A stretch of DNA of 64,000 nucleotides, taken from NCBI GenBank assembly GCA_026710155.1, contig JAPORQ010000073.1, positions 1 to 64,000 on the forward strand. Direction: 5' to 3'. A program made the translations under genes and the position numbers. The notes beneath the pieces are model-generated. The model did no database searches. It was not told the origin of the DNA and worked only from the letters and a program-made list of their open reading frames with translations. The DNA is from Paracoccaceae bacterium. GTDB lineage: Bacteria > Pseudomonadota > Alphaproteobacteria > Rhodobacterales > Rhodobacteraceae. This document shows positions 25,221-33,978 of the stretch, piece by piece (position 1 is the first letter of the stretch; every line of letters starts with the position of its first letter).

Positions 25221-25958
25221 ATGAAAAACCTGATTGCTGGAAACTGGAAGCTGAAAGGTTCACCGAACTTGGCAGATTCCTATATAAGTCACCTGTCAAG
25301 GATCAAACCAGACAATTGTATTGTTGTAGTATGCCCCACCCATGATTTACTTGGGTACATCTATGATAAATGGTCTAATGAATTTGGTCATTTGGGTGCT
25401 CAGGATTGTTTCCATGATGATACCAATTACAATGACGGATTGGGAACACCTGATGAAATTGTCTCAAGGGGGGCAAAATATATAATTCTTGGTCATTCCG
25501 ACCGCAGAAACAAATGCCATGAAACAAGTGAGCTTGTCCGGAAAAAGGTAAACCTTGCCTGGAATAAAGGCCTGATTCCGATTGTCTGTGTCGGTGAAGA
25601 AAGTGGTGACCGGAAGGGAAATCTAACCCAAATTGTCGTTAATGGACAGATTGCCGATAGCATAGATTTTGACAATCTTCGTGGACCTTTTGTGATTGCC
25701 TATGAACCGGTTTGGGCCATTGGGTCAGGGAATATTCCCACCATGGAAGAAATCGGGGAGGTTCATGATGAAATCAGAAAACTGCTCATCACACTAACAG
25801 ATGAGACAAGAGGAGGCAATACTCCCCTGCTTTATGGCGGTTCTGCTGATGTTCAGAATGCGAGCTCAATTCTGGCAGTTGAAAATGTTAACGGCCTGTT
25901 AATAGGAGGAGCCTCACTCAACATTCAAACTTTTGGCACGATTATTGATTGTGCCTAA
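25221..25958 (+). CDS. tpiA: Triosephosphate isomerase, divergent
   Basis: This enzyme interconverts dihydroxyacetone phosphate and glyceraldehyde-3-phosphate. I start at the ATG at 25221, which gives the canonical N-terminus MKNLIAGNWKLKG; the longer frame adds 40 meaningless residues. Active-site residues present are Lys10 in GNWK, His92 in GHSDRR, Glu162 in AYEPVWAIGSG, and the phosphate loop YGGSAD. Two oddities stand out. The normally invariant GHSERR reads GHSDRR (Asp94), and the usual TGE(I/V)S segment before it is replaced by NDGLGTPDEIV. The length of 245 is normal. It is most likely the housekeeping enzyme, but a related isomerase specificity cannot be excluded. Confidence 0.88.
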   Translation: MKNLIAGNWKLKGSPNLADSYISHLSRIKPDNCIVVVCPTHDLLGYIYDKWSNEFGHLGAQDCFHDDTNYNDGLGTPDEIVSRGAKYIILGHSDRRNKCHETSELVRKKVNLAWNKGLIPIVCVGEESGDRKGNLTQIVVNGQIADSIDFDNLRGPFVIAYEPVWAIGSGNIPTMEEIGEVHDEIRKLLITLTDETRGGNTPLLYGGSADVQNASSILAVENVNGLLIGGASLNIQTFGTIIDCA

Positions 25959-25991
25959 ATACAAAATTGGTGGTTAGCCCCCACTTTAATA

Positions 25992-26522
25992 CTAATTATT
26001 AAAATCCACTGATCTGTTATTCAATTCAAGAACCAGTCTACTCAAGTTTTTCCAAGGTCCGATATTCCAATACCTACTTGCCCTGCCAGAGGTTGACGGC
26101 AACACATAGATCATGGTCTGTCCAATCTTATCAGTTTGAAGGCCATAAGATACAGGCCTTCCAAGATACGTTTCTCCGCTTTTCTTACTGGTAAAGGCTA
26201 CTATCGAAGGCTGGTATTTTTCAATTTTATCACTGAAACTTTTAATATCATAATCAGAGGAAGCTAAATCTGCATCACTCCCTTTGGCATACTTGACCAA
26301 ATCAGTAAATCCCAGGCCAAACTCAATCACTCGGTGATAGTCACTTGGTTGCAACCTGATTGGAACAAGTCGGGTTTCGTAAAGTACCTGCCAGAATTTA
26401 TTTCCCGGATGTGCATAATAGGCTTGTTTGTCGGCAGAACGCAGGCTTGGAGCGGTTCCACAAAATATCAGTTTCAGATTGGGTTGGAGAAGGTCCGGAA
26501 GTACCGGGTCATGCCTGTCCAT
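25992..26522 (-). CDS. Mug-type mismatch uracil-DNA glycosylase
   Basis: This enzyme removes uracil, and probably thymine or alkylated bases, opposite guanine. The 176 residues have the TDG/MUG fold features LIFCGTAPSLRSADKQAYYAH (about residues 20-40), PGNKFWQVLYET, and the C-terminal VLPSTSGRASRYW. The first motif reads GTAPS where E. coli Mug has GINPG, as in a common bacterial subgroup. The start is taken as the ATG at 26522, because the longer frame needs TTG. The gene converges with tpiA, leaving 33 bp between the stops. Confidence 0.85.
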   Translation of the reverse strand: MDRHDPVLPDLLQPNLKLIFCGTAPSLRSADKQAYYAHPGNKFWQVLYETRLVPIRLQPSDYHRVIEFGLGFTDLVKYAKGSDADLASSDYDIKSFSDKIEKYQPSIVAFTSKKSGETYLGRPVSYGLQTDKIGQTMIYVLPSTSGRASRYWNIGPWKNLSRLVLELNNRSVDFNN

Positions 26523-26612
26523 CAATGTTGACAATTCAAATATGAATTTTGAAAAGGTGAGGAATCACTTTTTCCACACCTTTCCAGATATTCGAACTCG
26601 ATTTATTTCGAG

Positions 26613-27590
26613 TTATAGGGCACCTGCTTCTTTGTAATAGCGTTCTGCGCCAGGATGCAGTTGAATTTGACCTCTTTGCGTGGCTGCAAAATTCACATCC
26701 AATGCCTTGGCCCATGGGGCGGTTGATGTAACCTGCTCAATGTTTTCCCAGAAACCCTTGGTGATCTGATAGACAGTTTCATCATCCACATCGGCCCTGA
26801 CAGCAATTCCAACGGCCGTATTGAATGAAGCAACAGCCGAGTCATTTACCTGACCCTCATATCGACCCGCTTCTACCATATCGATATAGCGGAATGGGCC
26901 AAGCCATTTTTCCACAGCTTCACCTTCTGAACTTTCGGGACCGATAAACCGAATGTTTTCAGTTTCGGTAAACTGGATGAATTGGCCACATGGATCTATG
27001 CAACCATTGACATATAAATCGATCTTGCCATCCAGAAACGCCTGAAATCCTGTAACCCAGTTGGCCTTGATGGCTTCATAATCCTCATTCGCCACCAAGC
27101 CAGTCGTTGCCTCGACCCAACCTTTGGCAGCATTGTAGGCCCCTCCACCAGCAGGACCAAGAAATACCGAGGCACCTTCAATGTCATCCAACAATTCTAT
27201 ATCACTATCTTCCCGAACTGCAAAATGGTATTGACCATAGGGATACCACATCAATAGTTTGAGATTCTTGGCAAGCTCGGGGGCTTCCTCTTCCTGGGCA
27301 TACATGGCCCTGCCACCGGCCATCAAATTGTAAACCACAGGTGATGTCATGGACAATTCCAGATTTCCACGGGCTACTTCCATCATATGCAACGTGGCAG
27401 CTCCACCACCTGATACCTCAATTTCAATACCATCCACATTGTCTGTCACAATATTTGCAAATGTTGCCATGGTAATGGCAGCACCAAGGCTTGGTGCAAT
27501 GGTTGCCATCCTCAAGGTTTGATTTTGGGCACTGGCAGAAATTGCCAGAAAGCAAGTAGCGATCAAGACCGCAATAAATCTATTTTTCAT
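26613..27590 (-). CDS. TRAP transporter receptor, TAXI family
   Basis: This periplasmic binding protein works with the fused TRAP permease upstream. A signal peptide is clear (KNRFIAVLIATCFLAISASA, cleavage before QNQ). The mature chain opens LRMATIAPSLGAAITMATFA, the TAXI ligand-binding segment, followed by VSGGGAATLHMMEVARGNLE and SVFLGPAGGGAYNAAKGWVE. The 325-residue length fits. AGGAGGAAAA precedes the ATG. TAXI ligands are poorly known; glutamate and 2-oxoglutarate-like acids have been described, but nothing here fixes the substrate. It is 24 bp downstream of the permease gene. Confidence 0.92.
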   Translation of the reverse strand: MKNRFIAVLIATCFLAISASAQNQTLRMATIAPSLGAAITMATFANIVTDNVDGIEIEVSGGGAATLHMMEVARGNLELSMTSPVVYNLMAGGRAMYAQEEEAPELAKNLKLLMWYPYGQYHFAVREDSDIELLDDIEGASVFLGPAGGGAYNAAKGWVEATTGLVANEDYEAIKANWVTGFQAFLDGKIDLYVNGCIDPCGQFIQFTETENIRFIGPESSEGEAVEKWLGPFRYIDMVEAGRYEGQVNDSAVASFNTAVGIAVRADVDDETVYQITKGFWENIEQVTSTAPWAKALDVNFAATQRGQIQLHPGAERYYKEAGAL

Positions 27591-27614
27591 TTTTCCTCCT
27601 AAATTGTTTTTCCA

Positions 27615-29720
27615 CTAATTTTGTTTGACTTTCCATAATTGAATTCTGTGAAAAAACAGAATTAATAAGGCAATCCCCAACCCAATAAAAGCGATTGTAT
27701 AATCTGGAATAAGAAGTGCAATGCCAATTATGGTTCTGACCAATCTTTCCAGAAGATTCAGTTCCCGCTTGTCAAAGCCGGCCAGAGCAGATGCAAGCAA
27801 CCACATCGCCACGACAAAGGCCAATATGATCCATCCCAATTCGCCCCAGCCGACAGTCGAAATATCTATCATCGCTGGAGAATCCACGACCTCTCCCTCA
27901 AACCATTCGAAAAGTGTCTGCAGTTTGTAGATAACCGAAGGATGATAAACAAATATGAATGGTATCAAGAACCCGGCCAGAGACAACCTTGCCGCACTCA
28001 GACCGGTTTTGATTGGATCGGCACCGGCAATGGGGGCTGCCGCAAATGCCGCCAATGCCACCGGGGGAGTTACGGTTGAAATCACCGCAAAATAGACGAC
28101 AAACAAATGCAGTGACAAAAGAGGAATTCCAACAGCATCAATACCCGATGAAAGTGCGATAACGATTATGAAATACGTAGCACCGGGTGGAAGTCCCATA
28201 CCAAGTGCTATTGAACCCAAGGCCAGAACAATCAACACGATGAACAGTGGACCACTTGCTGCCTGAGCCAGAAGCAGTGACAACCTACCGCTGAATCCCG
28301 ATACCTGAATCAACCCTACAATAAGGCCAATTGCTGCCACGATTACGGTGATGGAAGCAGCCATTCGGCCTGCTGTGACGAATGCATTGTATATTTTGGA
28401 CCAGGAACGAAAATCGGGAAACAATACAAATGAACAGGTTATGGCGGTAATGAAACCGTAAAATCCTGCCTTGGGAACCGATGGTTGAACAAACAGAAAA
28501 TAGGAAAGCACACTCAAAGGGATAATGAAAACAAGGCATCTGATCTGTTCCAGGCGGTTCAAACCCGGCCTGCTTTCTTGGGGCAAGGGCCCTATTCCCT
28601 TTTTTCTTGCTTCAAAATAAATGGTCAGGAAGGTGCCCAAATAATAAAATATCGCCGGTACAATTGCAGCTACGACAATGTAACGGTATTCCAAACCGAT
28701 TTGTCCAGCTACAAAGAAGGCAACCACCCCCATGACTGGAGGCATGATTTGTCCACCAGTTGAGGCTGAAGCCTCAACCGCGCCTGCAAAAGCTGGCTTG
28801 AAACCTGATTTCTTGATAACCGGGATAGTCATCGTGCCTGTGGAAACAACGTTGGATATGGCGGCACCTGAGAGTGTTCCAAACAATGCCGAACTGGCAA
28901 CTGCGGCGTGGGCTGCCCCACCAGTCAATCCACCGGTGAGTCTGTTGGCAATTTTCATCAGGAGTTCACCAGCACCTGAAGCCATTAGTACCGAACCAAA
29001 AACGATGAATATCAGAACATTTCCTGAAACAACCTGCAACGGTTGGCCGAACATACCACCTGTCTGGGACCAGAAATTGAGAACCATGGATCGCAGGCTT
29101 TGTTCAACGGTTGAACTTGAACCAGCAAATATTCCAGTCCATTCAGGAAGATAACCCCGTACAAAAAAATACAATATCCAGAACACACAGAATGCAACTA
29201 TAAATGCACCAAAATACCTGTAGGTAAGATAGAGGGTGATTATTGTTGCAATGGGAAACAACAGGTAATCGGTAGACGTTGCCGAAGGTAGAATTCCGGC
29301 ATCGATCGAGAACAATTTCCCGATCCACAACAGGAACACAACTGACGAAACAAAGGTTAATGCCCAGTCCAACCAATTCAAGCGGGAAGATTTGTGGAGT
29401 GTGATCAAGGTTATGGCAAAGGATAGGATTATGGGGAGACCTAAAATCAGACCGGTTGGAAGTAAAAATCCTCGCTCAAATGATCTGTAGGCAGCTCCCA
29501 TCCAATGTTCACGGAACAGAATCCGTTGTTCCCTTCTGGATAATTCCGTAAAGTCACTTGTAGTGATTTCTATGAACCATCGAACGAATTCTGATATGGA
29601 GCCTGATGCTGAATAAATCAGGATAACCAGAGTAAAAATAACACATAGGAAATTTTCAAATTTTATTTTCAATCCATTGGAGGATGCTCTTGGTTGCTTG
29701 TTTTCAGTTTCTGAAGTCAT
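27615..29720 (-). CDS. TRAP transporter fused permease (4TM/12TM)
   Basis: This is the membrane component of a TAXI-type TRAP transporter, with small and large subunits in one chain of 701 residues. Early helices (about 25-190) correspond to the small DctQ-like part. The large part carries the DctM-like signature MGVVAFFVAGQIGLEYRYI and, near residue 285, SALFGTLSGAAISNVVSTGTMTIPVIKKSGF, then GASASTGGQIMPP-type sequence (here EASASTGGQIMPPVMG). A later helix has IALGMGLPPGATYFIIV. It is followed by the receptor gene and has no other partner; TAXI systems always use such fused permeases. The TSD-flanked element at 29789 lies just upstream and may separate it from its promoter. Confidence 0.93.
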   Translation of the reverse strand: MTSETENKQPRASSNGLKIKFENFLCVIFTLVILIYSASGSISEFVRWFIEITTSDFTELSRREQRILFREHWMGAAYRSFERGFLLPTGLILGLPIILSFAITLITLHKSSRLNWLDWALTFVSSVVFLLWIGKLFSIDAGILPSATSTDYLLFPIATIITLYLTYRYFGAFIVAFCVFWILYFFVRGYLPEWTGIFAGSSSTVEQSLRSMVLNFWSQTGGMFGQPLQVVSGNVLIFIVFGSVLMASGAGELLMKIANRLTGGLTGGAAHAAVASSALFGTLSGAAISNVVSTGTMTIPVIKKSGFKPAFAGAVEASASTGGQIMPPVMGVVAFFVAGQIGLEYRYIVVAAIVPAIFYYLGTFLTIYFEARKKGIGPLPQESRPGLNRLEQIRCLVFIIPLSVLSYFLFVQPSVPKAGFYGFITAITCSFVLFPDFRSWSKIYNAFVTAGRMAASITVIVAAIGLIVGLIQVSGFSGRLSLLLAQAASGPLFIVLIVLALGSIALGMGLPPGATYFIIVIALSSGIDAVGIPLLSLHLFVVYFAVISTVTPPVALAAFAAAPIAGADPIKTGLSAARLSLAGFLIPFIFVYHPSVIYKLQTLFEWFEGEVVDSPAMIDISTVGWGELGWIILAFVVAMWLLASALAGFDKRELNLLERLVRTIIGIALLIPDYTIAFIGLGIALLILFFHRIQLWKVKQN

Positions 29721-29788
29721 TGGGAATTAGATCATTACCACTTTCATTTATCTCAACCGGAAAATCATTGATAAAAATGTAATTTTTT

Positions 29789-29969
29789 GGGAATTATATA
29801 CTTGATTGAATTTCCCCATTTTTTTGTGGAGGCATCGCTGGTTTTCCGGCGATTTTGTGAAAAAACCTACCACACACATTCCCCTGGAGTGCAGTTGTAT
29901 TCCCCCGCGGTGTCTGAACACCTGTTGTATTTTCGGTAAATGGGAAATTCAATCAAGTATATAATTCCC
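29789..29969. mobile_element. 181-bp MITE-like element with 28-bp terminal inverted repeats and 8-bp target duplication
   Basis: The left arm starts GGGAATTATATACTTGATTG and continues AATTTCCC (29789-29816). The right arm (29942-29969) is its exact reverse complement. AATTTTTT occurs immediately on both sides (29781-29788 and 29970-29977), as expected of an 8-bp target duplication. The interior codes for nothing. It contains a stem ATCGCTGG/CCGGCGAT with a TTTT loop and a shorter GGTGT/ACACC hairpin. This is a non-autonomous element; no transposase in the window has matching ends. Confidence 0.85.
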
Positions 29970-29977
29970 AATTTTTT

Positions 29978-30500
29978 AAATCACCGGTAAAACATTCTAG
30001 AGAAATCCCGGGTGCTTCGTAAGTAAAATTCGATCCTTGTTTGAGTATTTAATCATCAAATGATGAGGCATTAAATTGTATTTGTCAAAGAGGTAACGAA
30101 TTTTGTAGCGATTACAATTTAAGTAACGGATTCTGAATAGTTACAGACACCGGATAAATTTACAATAAGGGCCTAAATCATATGACACAAAACAATAAAA
30201 TGATTCTGTTTGACCTGAAATTCAGAACTGATTTGGAACCAAAAATGGTTTTTTGTCAGAAAATGTATTGAATTTGCTACAGTTTTCGACTTTTGGAACA
30301 GGTTCTGAGAAAAGCCTGGCGAGTTCATTGGGGTAGTCACAAATTGGCCGCAAGCCGTTTCTTGATGTATCGAATAGCCCGTGAAAAGGGGGTGGAACAG
30401 CATGGAATGTTCAGCTCTGTGACTTATGATTCAGGCTCTTGGGAGAAGATGTGTGTTTCGAGTCGTACTCCATATGCCCATCGTCAATATTCTTGGGATA
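29978..30500. other. Intergenic region without recognised gene
   Basis: About 520 bp separate the MITE-like element from the end of lpdA. A plus-strand frame from 30293 to 30532 is open but has no recognisable protein features, and it runs into the lpdA 3' end on the other strand. I see no RNA gene, terminator or transposase motif that could be defended. Confidence 0.5.
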
Positions 30501-31895
30501 CTAAATATGAATTGACCTGTCGTAAGCATTGAGAACACTTTCATGCATCATTTCCGATAAGGTTGGATGCGGGAAAACCGTATCCATTAATTCTGACTCT
30601 GTTGTTTCCAGCTGTCTGCCAACCACATAACCCTGGATCAATTCGGTAACTTCAGAACCAACCATATGGGCGCCAAGAAATTCGCCGGATTTTTCATCAA
30701 AGATTGTCTTGATCAAGCCTTCTGACTCACCAAGGGCGATTGCTTTTCCGTTTCCTATGAAGGGAAATCGTCCAACCTTGTATTTAATTCCCATTTCCTT
30801 GCACTTTTCTTCCGTCAATCCCACGGATGCGATTTGTGGCATGGAATAGGTACAACCAGGAATGGAGTTGGGAACAATGGGATGGGGTTTGCCTCCTCCG
30901 ATAATCTCAGCCACCATCACACCCTCATGACTAGCCTTGTGGGCAAGCCATGGAGGACCTGCCACATCCCCTATGGCATACACATTGGGAACACCAGTCT
31001 GACATAACTCATCAACGACAATATGGGTTCTGTCCACCTTGACCCCTATTCCTTCCAAATTAAGGTTTTCGACATTTCCCACAATTCCCACAGCCGAAAT
31101 TATTGTATCGAAGATTATCTTGCTTTCACCTTTTGTATCCTTGATGATAACTTCGATACCGTCCTTGACCTTTTTTGTTCCCTTTACCTGTGCTCCTTCA
31201 ATAATGGTCATCCCATGCTTTTGAAATTGTTTTTTGGCAAAGGCAGAAATCTCCCTGTCTTCAACAGGAAGTATTGTATCCAGCATCTCGACAACAGTGG
31301 TCTCGGAACCGATTGAGTTGAAGAAACTGGCAAATTCTATTCCTATCGCACCTGAGCCCACCACCAATAATTTTTTTGGTACCCTTGGCGGTTGCAGTGC
31401 TTCCCGGTAGGCCCAGATATTCTTGCCATCAACTTCCAATCCAGGAACCTGTCTTGCTCTGGCTCCAGTAGCGATTACGATATTCTTGGCAGCTATGCTT
31501 GTCTCCTTGCCGGATTCCGAAATCAGCAATTCATTCTTGGATTTAAATTTTGCTTCTCCATTGAATACCGTGACCTTGTTCTTTCTCAAAAGATGGGTAA
31601 CCCCACCCGAAAGTTGCTTGGCTATGCTGCGTGAGCGGTTGATGATTTGATTCAGATCGAAATCAATATTTTCAGCCTTCAGACCAAATTCAGTAGCCCG
31701 ATTCATCAAATGAAAAATCTCGGCCGACCGGAGAATGGATTTGGTGGGAATACAGCCCCAATTCAAGCAAATACCACCCAAATCCTCCCTTTCGACAACG
31801 GCAACATTCAAACCCAATTGACTGCCCCTGATAGCCGAAACATATCCTCCTGGACCCGTACCGATAACAACCATATCGAATTTTGTATTTGACAT
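30501..31895 (-). CDS. lpdA: Dihydrolipoyl dehydrogenase
   Basis: This flavoprotein (E3) reoxidises dihydrolipoamide in 2-oxoacid dehydrogenase or glycine-cleavage complexes. The 464 residues show the FAD motif VVIGTGPGGYVSAIRGSQLG, the redox pair in GGICLNWGCIPTKS, the NAD motif VVGSGAIGIEFASFFNSIG, and the C-terminal base motif HPHPTLSEMMHE, here FPHPTLSEMMHES. The ATG at 31895 is chosen because GGAG lies immediately upstream; a TTG two codons earlier is the alternative. It is not next to E1 or E2 genes, so which complex it serves is unclear; the WGCIPTK form is common in the pyruvate-linked alphaproteobacterial enzyme. Confidence 0.95.
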   Translation of the reverse strand: MSNTKFDMVVIGTGPGGYVSAIRGSQLGLNVAVVEREDLGGICLNWGCIPTKSILRSAEIFHLMNRATEFGLKAENIDFDLNQIINRSRSIAKQLSGGVTHLLRKNKVTVFNGEAKFKSKNELLISESGKETSIAAKNIVIATGARARQVPGLEVDGKNIWAYREALQPPRVPKKLLVVGSGAIGIEFASFFNSIGSETTVVEMLDTILPVEDREISAFAKKQFQKHGMTIIEGAQVKGTKKVKDGIEVIIKDTKGESKIIFDTIISAVGIVGNVENLNLEGIGVKVDRTHIVVDELCQTGVPNVYAIGDVAGPPWLAHKASHEGVMVAEIIGGGKPHPIVPNSIPGCTYSMPQIASVGLTEEKCKEMGIKYKVGRFPFIGNGKAIALGESEGLIKTIFDEKSGEFLGAHMVGSEVTELIQGYVVGRQLETTESELMDTVFPHPTLSEMMHESVLNAYDRSIHI

Positions 31896-31940
31896 CTCCA
31901 ATCCTTAAAATATCCAAACCCAACCAGTCAGAGTGGTTGA

Positions 31941-32528
31941 TCACTTATGCATTTCTTTTCCGGCCTCGATTTTTTTAACAACCTGAACATACCCACCAGA
32001 ATCCAGAAATGCTGATTCTTCAGTTGTATTTACACGCCCCAGAGCATCATTCCGATAGGGAAATCTTCCGAATTCATTGATTATATCCGCATGAGCCTTG
32101 GCATGAATTAATGAAGTCTTTCCTTTTTCTCCAAGGCGGTTTGATATCAACTCTATACACTTGGCCTGATCCTTGGAATCTTCGGAATGCATGTAGGGAA
32201 GATAATAGAAACTCCGCTTTTCTTCTTCATGCTCCAGGTCAAAATCACGCGCAATGGCATCTTCTGCAATTTCCCGAGCCAGATGATCGAATTCAAAGGA
32301 CCTGGCATCACCCCGAAACATGTTACGCGAAAATTGATCCAGAACCAGAATTATTGCCAAGCAACCATCCGGTGACTCTCTCCAATGGTCAAGTTTCCCC
32401 TTGATTGCTTCCTCGTAAGTATCAAGAAACCGTTCTCTCACCAAATTGTCAACTTCTTCACCACCGAAGAACCGCTTGCCCGGTTCCAGTTCTTCGAACC
32501 AAAAATGGAGAACATCCTTGATCGTCAT
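31941..32528 (-). CDS. DUF924 family protein
   Basis: A 195-residue alpha-helical protein of the DUF924 family, function unknown. Family landmarks are VLHFWFEELEPGKRFFGGEE at the N-terminus, LAIILVLDQFSRNMFRGDARSFEFD (about residues 56-80), YYLPYMHSEDSKDQ, and HADIINEFGRFPYRNDALGR near residue 150. Its helical repeats resemble a TPR-like fold. It lies 45 bp upstream of lpdA and 6 bp downstream of the esterase gene, so esterase, DUF924 and possibly lpdA are co-transcribed. Confidence 0.9.
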   Translation of the reverse strand: MTIKDVLHFWFEELEPGKRFFGGEEVDNLVRERFLDTYEEAIKGKLDHWRESPDGCLAIILVLDQFSRNMFRGDARSFEFDHLAREIAEDAIARDFDLEHEEEKRSFYYLPYMHSEDSKDQAKCIELISNRLGEKGKTSLIHAKAHADIINEFGRFPYRNDALGRVNTTEESAFLDSGGYVQVVKKIEAGKEMHK

Positions 32529-32534
32529 TTTACT

Positions 32535-33194
32535 TCAATTCCCTAATTCCCTGTCCAGAAAATGTGTGGCAATACCCAATCCTACCGGCGAAATACTATG
32601 TTCAGCACCCTTGGAGGCATAGGTATATACCTTGAAATCGTTTTGGGTAAGATTCTTTTTGGCCGCAGTCAACTCATCATATGGTACGACAGGGTCATCC
32701 TCATCATGGACAAGTAAAACCGGGGGGCGGCATTTGATATCCCCATTATTGTTGTAAGGAAACAGCAATCTGCCTGAGAAGCCTGCAACTGCTGCCAACT
32801 TGTAGGAACATTTTGGGGCGTATTCCAGTGATAGCATGGTTCCCTGGGAAAAACCGAACAGGGCTATTTTTTCCGATGCAATATTGTTTTCACTTGAAAC
32901 ATTCGAAATCAACTTATCGAGAGCTGTAAGTGATTCCTGCAGGGTGCGGCCCACTTCAATTGCCGATGCACCATCATAGGTCGGCAGGGAAAACCACTGA
33001 AAACCATCCTTGTTGATTGGGCAGGCCTGGGGACCGTCCGGTGCCAGGAAAAGAGTATCCGGAAGAGATGAATTCATGTGTTCGGAAAGATTCAGAAGAT
33101 CCTTTCCATTTGCACCATAGCCATGAAGAAATATCACGATATTCCGGATATTGCCTGATTTCGGCTCACTTCTTTGTATGTTCAACTTGACCAT
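32535..33194 (-). CDS. Phospholipase/carboxylesterase-type alpha/beta hydrolase
   Basis: This small cytoplasmic serine hydrolase belongs to the carboxylesterase 2 (YpfH-like) group. The catalytic serine lies in LFGFSQGTMLSLE (GxSxG), the aspartate in LLVHDEDDPVVPYDE, and the histidine in KGAEHSISP. The oxyanion region is IFLHGYGANGKDL. Starting at the ATG at 33194 gives 219 residues, and that ATG overlaps the TAA of the upstream glycosylase gene by one base (TAATG), so translational coupling is likely. The natural substrate is unknown. Confidence 0.88.
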   Translation of the reverse strand: MVKLNIQRSEPKSGNIRNIVIFLHGYGANGKDLLNLSEHMNSSLPDTLFLAPDGPQACPINKDGFQWFSLPTYDGASAIEVGRTLQESLTALDKLISNVSSENNIASEKIALFGFSQGTMLSLEYAPKCSYKLAAVAGFSGRLLFPYNNNGDIKCRPPVLLVHDEDDPVVPYDELTAAKKNLTQNDFKVYTYASKGAEHSISPVGLGIATHFLDRELGN

Positions 33195-33826
33195 TAGCGA
33201 ACGCCCTCCCGGCTTTTTTCTACCCTGTAATAAGCCCAAAGCAACCTTGCTGCCACACTTCTCCAGGGTGACCAATTTTCGGCCATAATCCTCAAATCCT
33301 TTTCTGTTGGTCGATCGGGGAGTTCAAAGAGCAATTTTGTACTTTCCTGCAAAGCCAGGTCACCGGCAGCAATCACATCTCTTTTTCCCATCGAGAACAT
33401 TAAATATATTTCCGAAGTCCAAATACCAATACCGGGAATGGCTGTAAGTTTTTGAATTACCTGATTGTCAGGCAATGTATGGAGTAACCTGTAATTCAAA
33501 TCACTCTTTGCCAGAGCAATTATATAACGGGCTTTTTGTCTTGATACCCCACAAGCCCTGACCACTTCTTCCGTTGCCGTTGATAACTTGCTTTGGTCCT
33601 TGTAACCGGCTTTTCCCAACCGTTCGCTGATGGCATTGGCCGAAGCCACCGAAACCTGTTGGCTCAAAATCATTTCCAGCAGGGCATTGAACCCTCCTTC
33701 CCTCCTTCGAAGAGGAATTTCACCTGAAAGTGCCTCTGCCTTGGCAAATTTGGGTTCGACCTTTGCCAGGTATTCCAAACCTTCCTGAATGTCATGCTGG
33801 GTTTCTATTATCTGGCTTTTTGCCAT
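33194..33826 (-). CDS. DNA-3-methyladenine glycosylase II (AlkA-like, HhH-GPD)
   Basis: This base-excision enzyme removes alkylated purines from DNA. The 210 residues carry the HhH-GPD core: LEMILSQQVSVASANAISERLG (about residues 48-70), the helix-hairpin-helix LTAIPGIGIWTSEIYLM, and the catalytic aspartate in DVIAAGDLALQ, then WSPWRSVAARLLWAY near the end. It lacks the extra N-terminal domain of E. coli AlkA, as many bacterial versions do. No iron-sulfur cysteines are present, so it is not MutY or Nth. It is the first gene of the alkA-esterase-DUF924 run. Confidence 0.9.
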   Translation of the reverse strand: MAKSQIIETQHDIQEGLEYLAKVEPKFAKAEALSGEIPLRRREGGFNALLEMILSQQVSVASANAISERLGKAGYKDQSKLSTATEEVVRACGVSRQKARYIIALAKSDLNYRLLHTLPDNQVIQKLTAIPGIGIWTSEIYLMFSMGKRDVIAAGDLALQESTKLLFELPDRPTEKDLRIMAENWSPWRSVAARLLWAYYRVEKSREGVR

Positions 33827-33978
33827 ATCTATCCTAAAATCCCTTCAAGCAATGCAATTCTCATACTGGTTTAATTTGTCATTTATTTTATTATTTCAAC
33901 ACTCACGGTAGTTGGAAGCCCATTCTGCTACCCCGTATGATAGATTTTTTGCTTTTGAAAAATTGGAAAGTCGGGCGA

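Noticed and set aside
30293..30532. Plus-strand 79-codon frame near the lpdA end
   Set aside because: It has no recognisable motif, overlaps lpdA on the other strand and lacks a ribosome site, so it is probably a chance frame.
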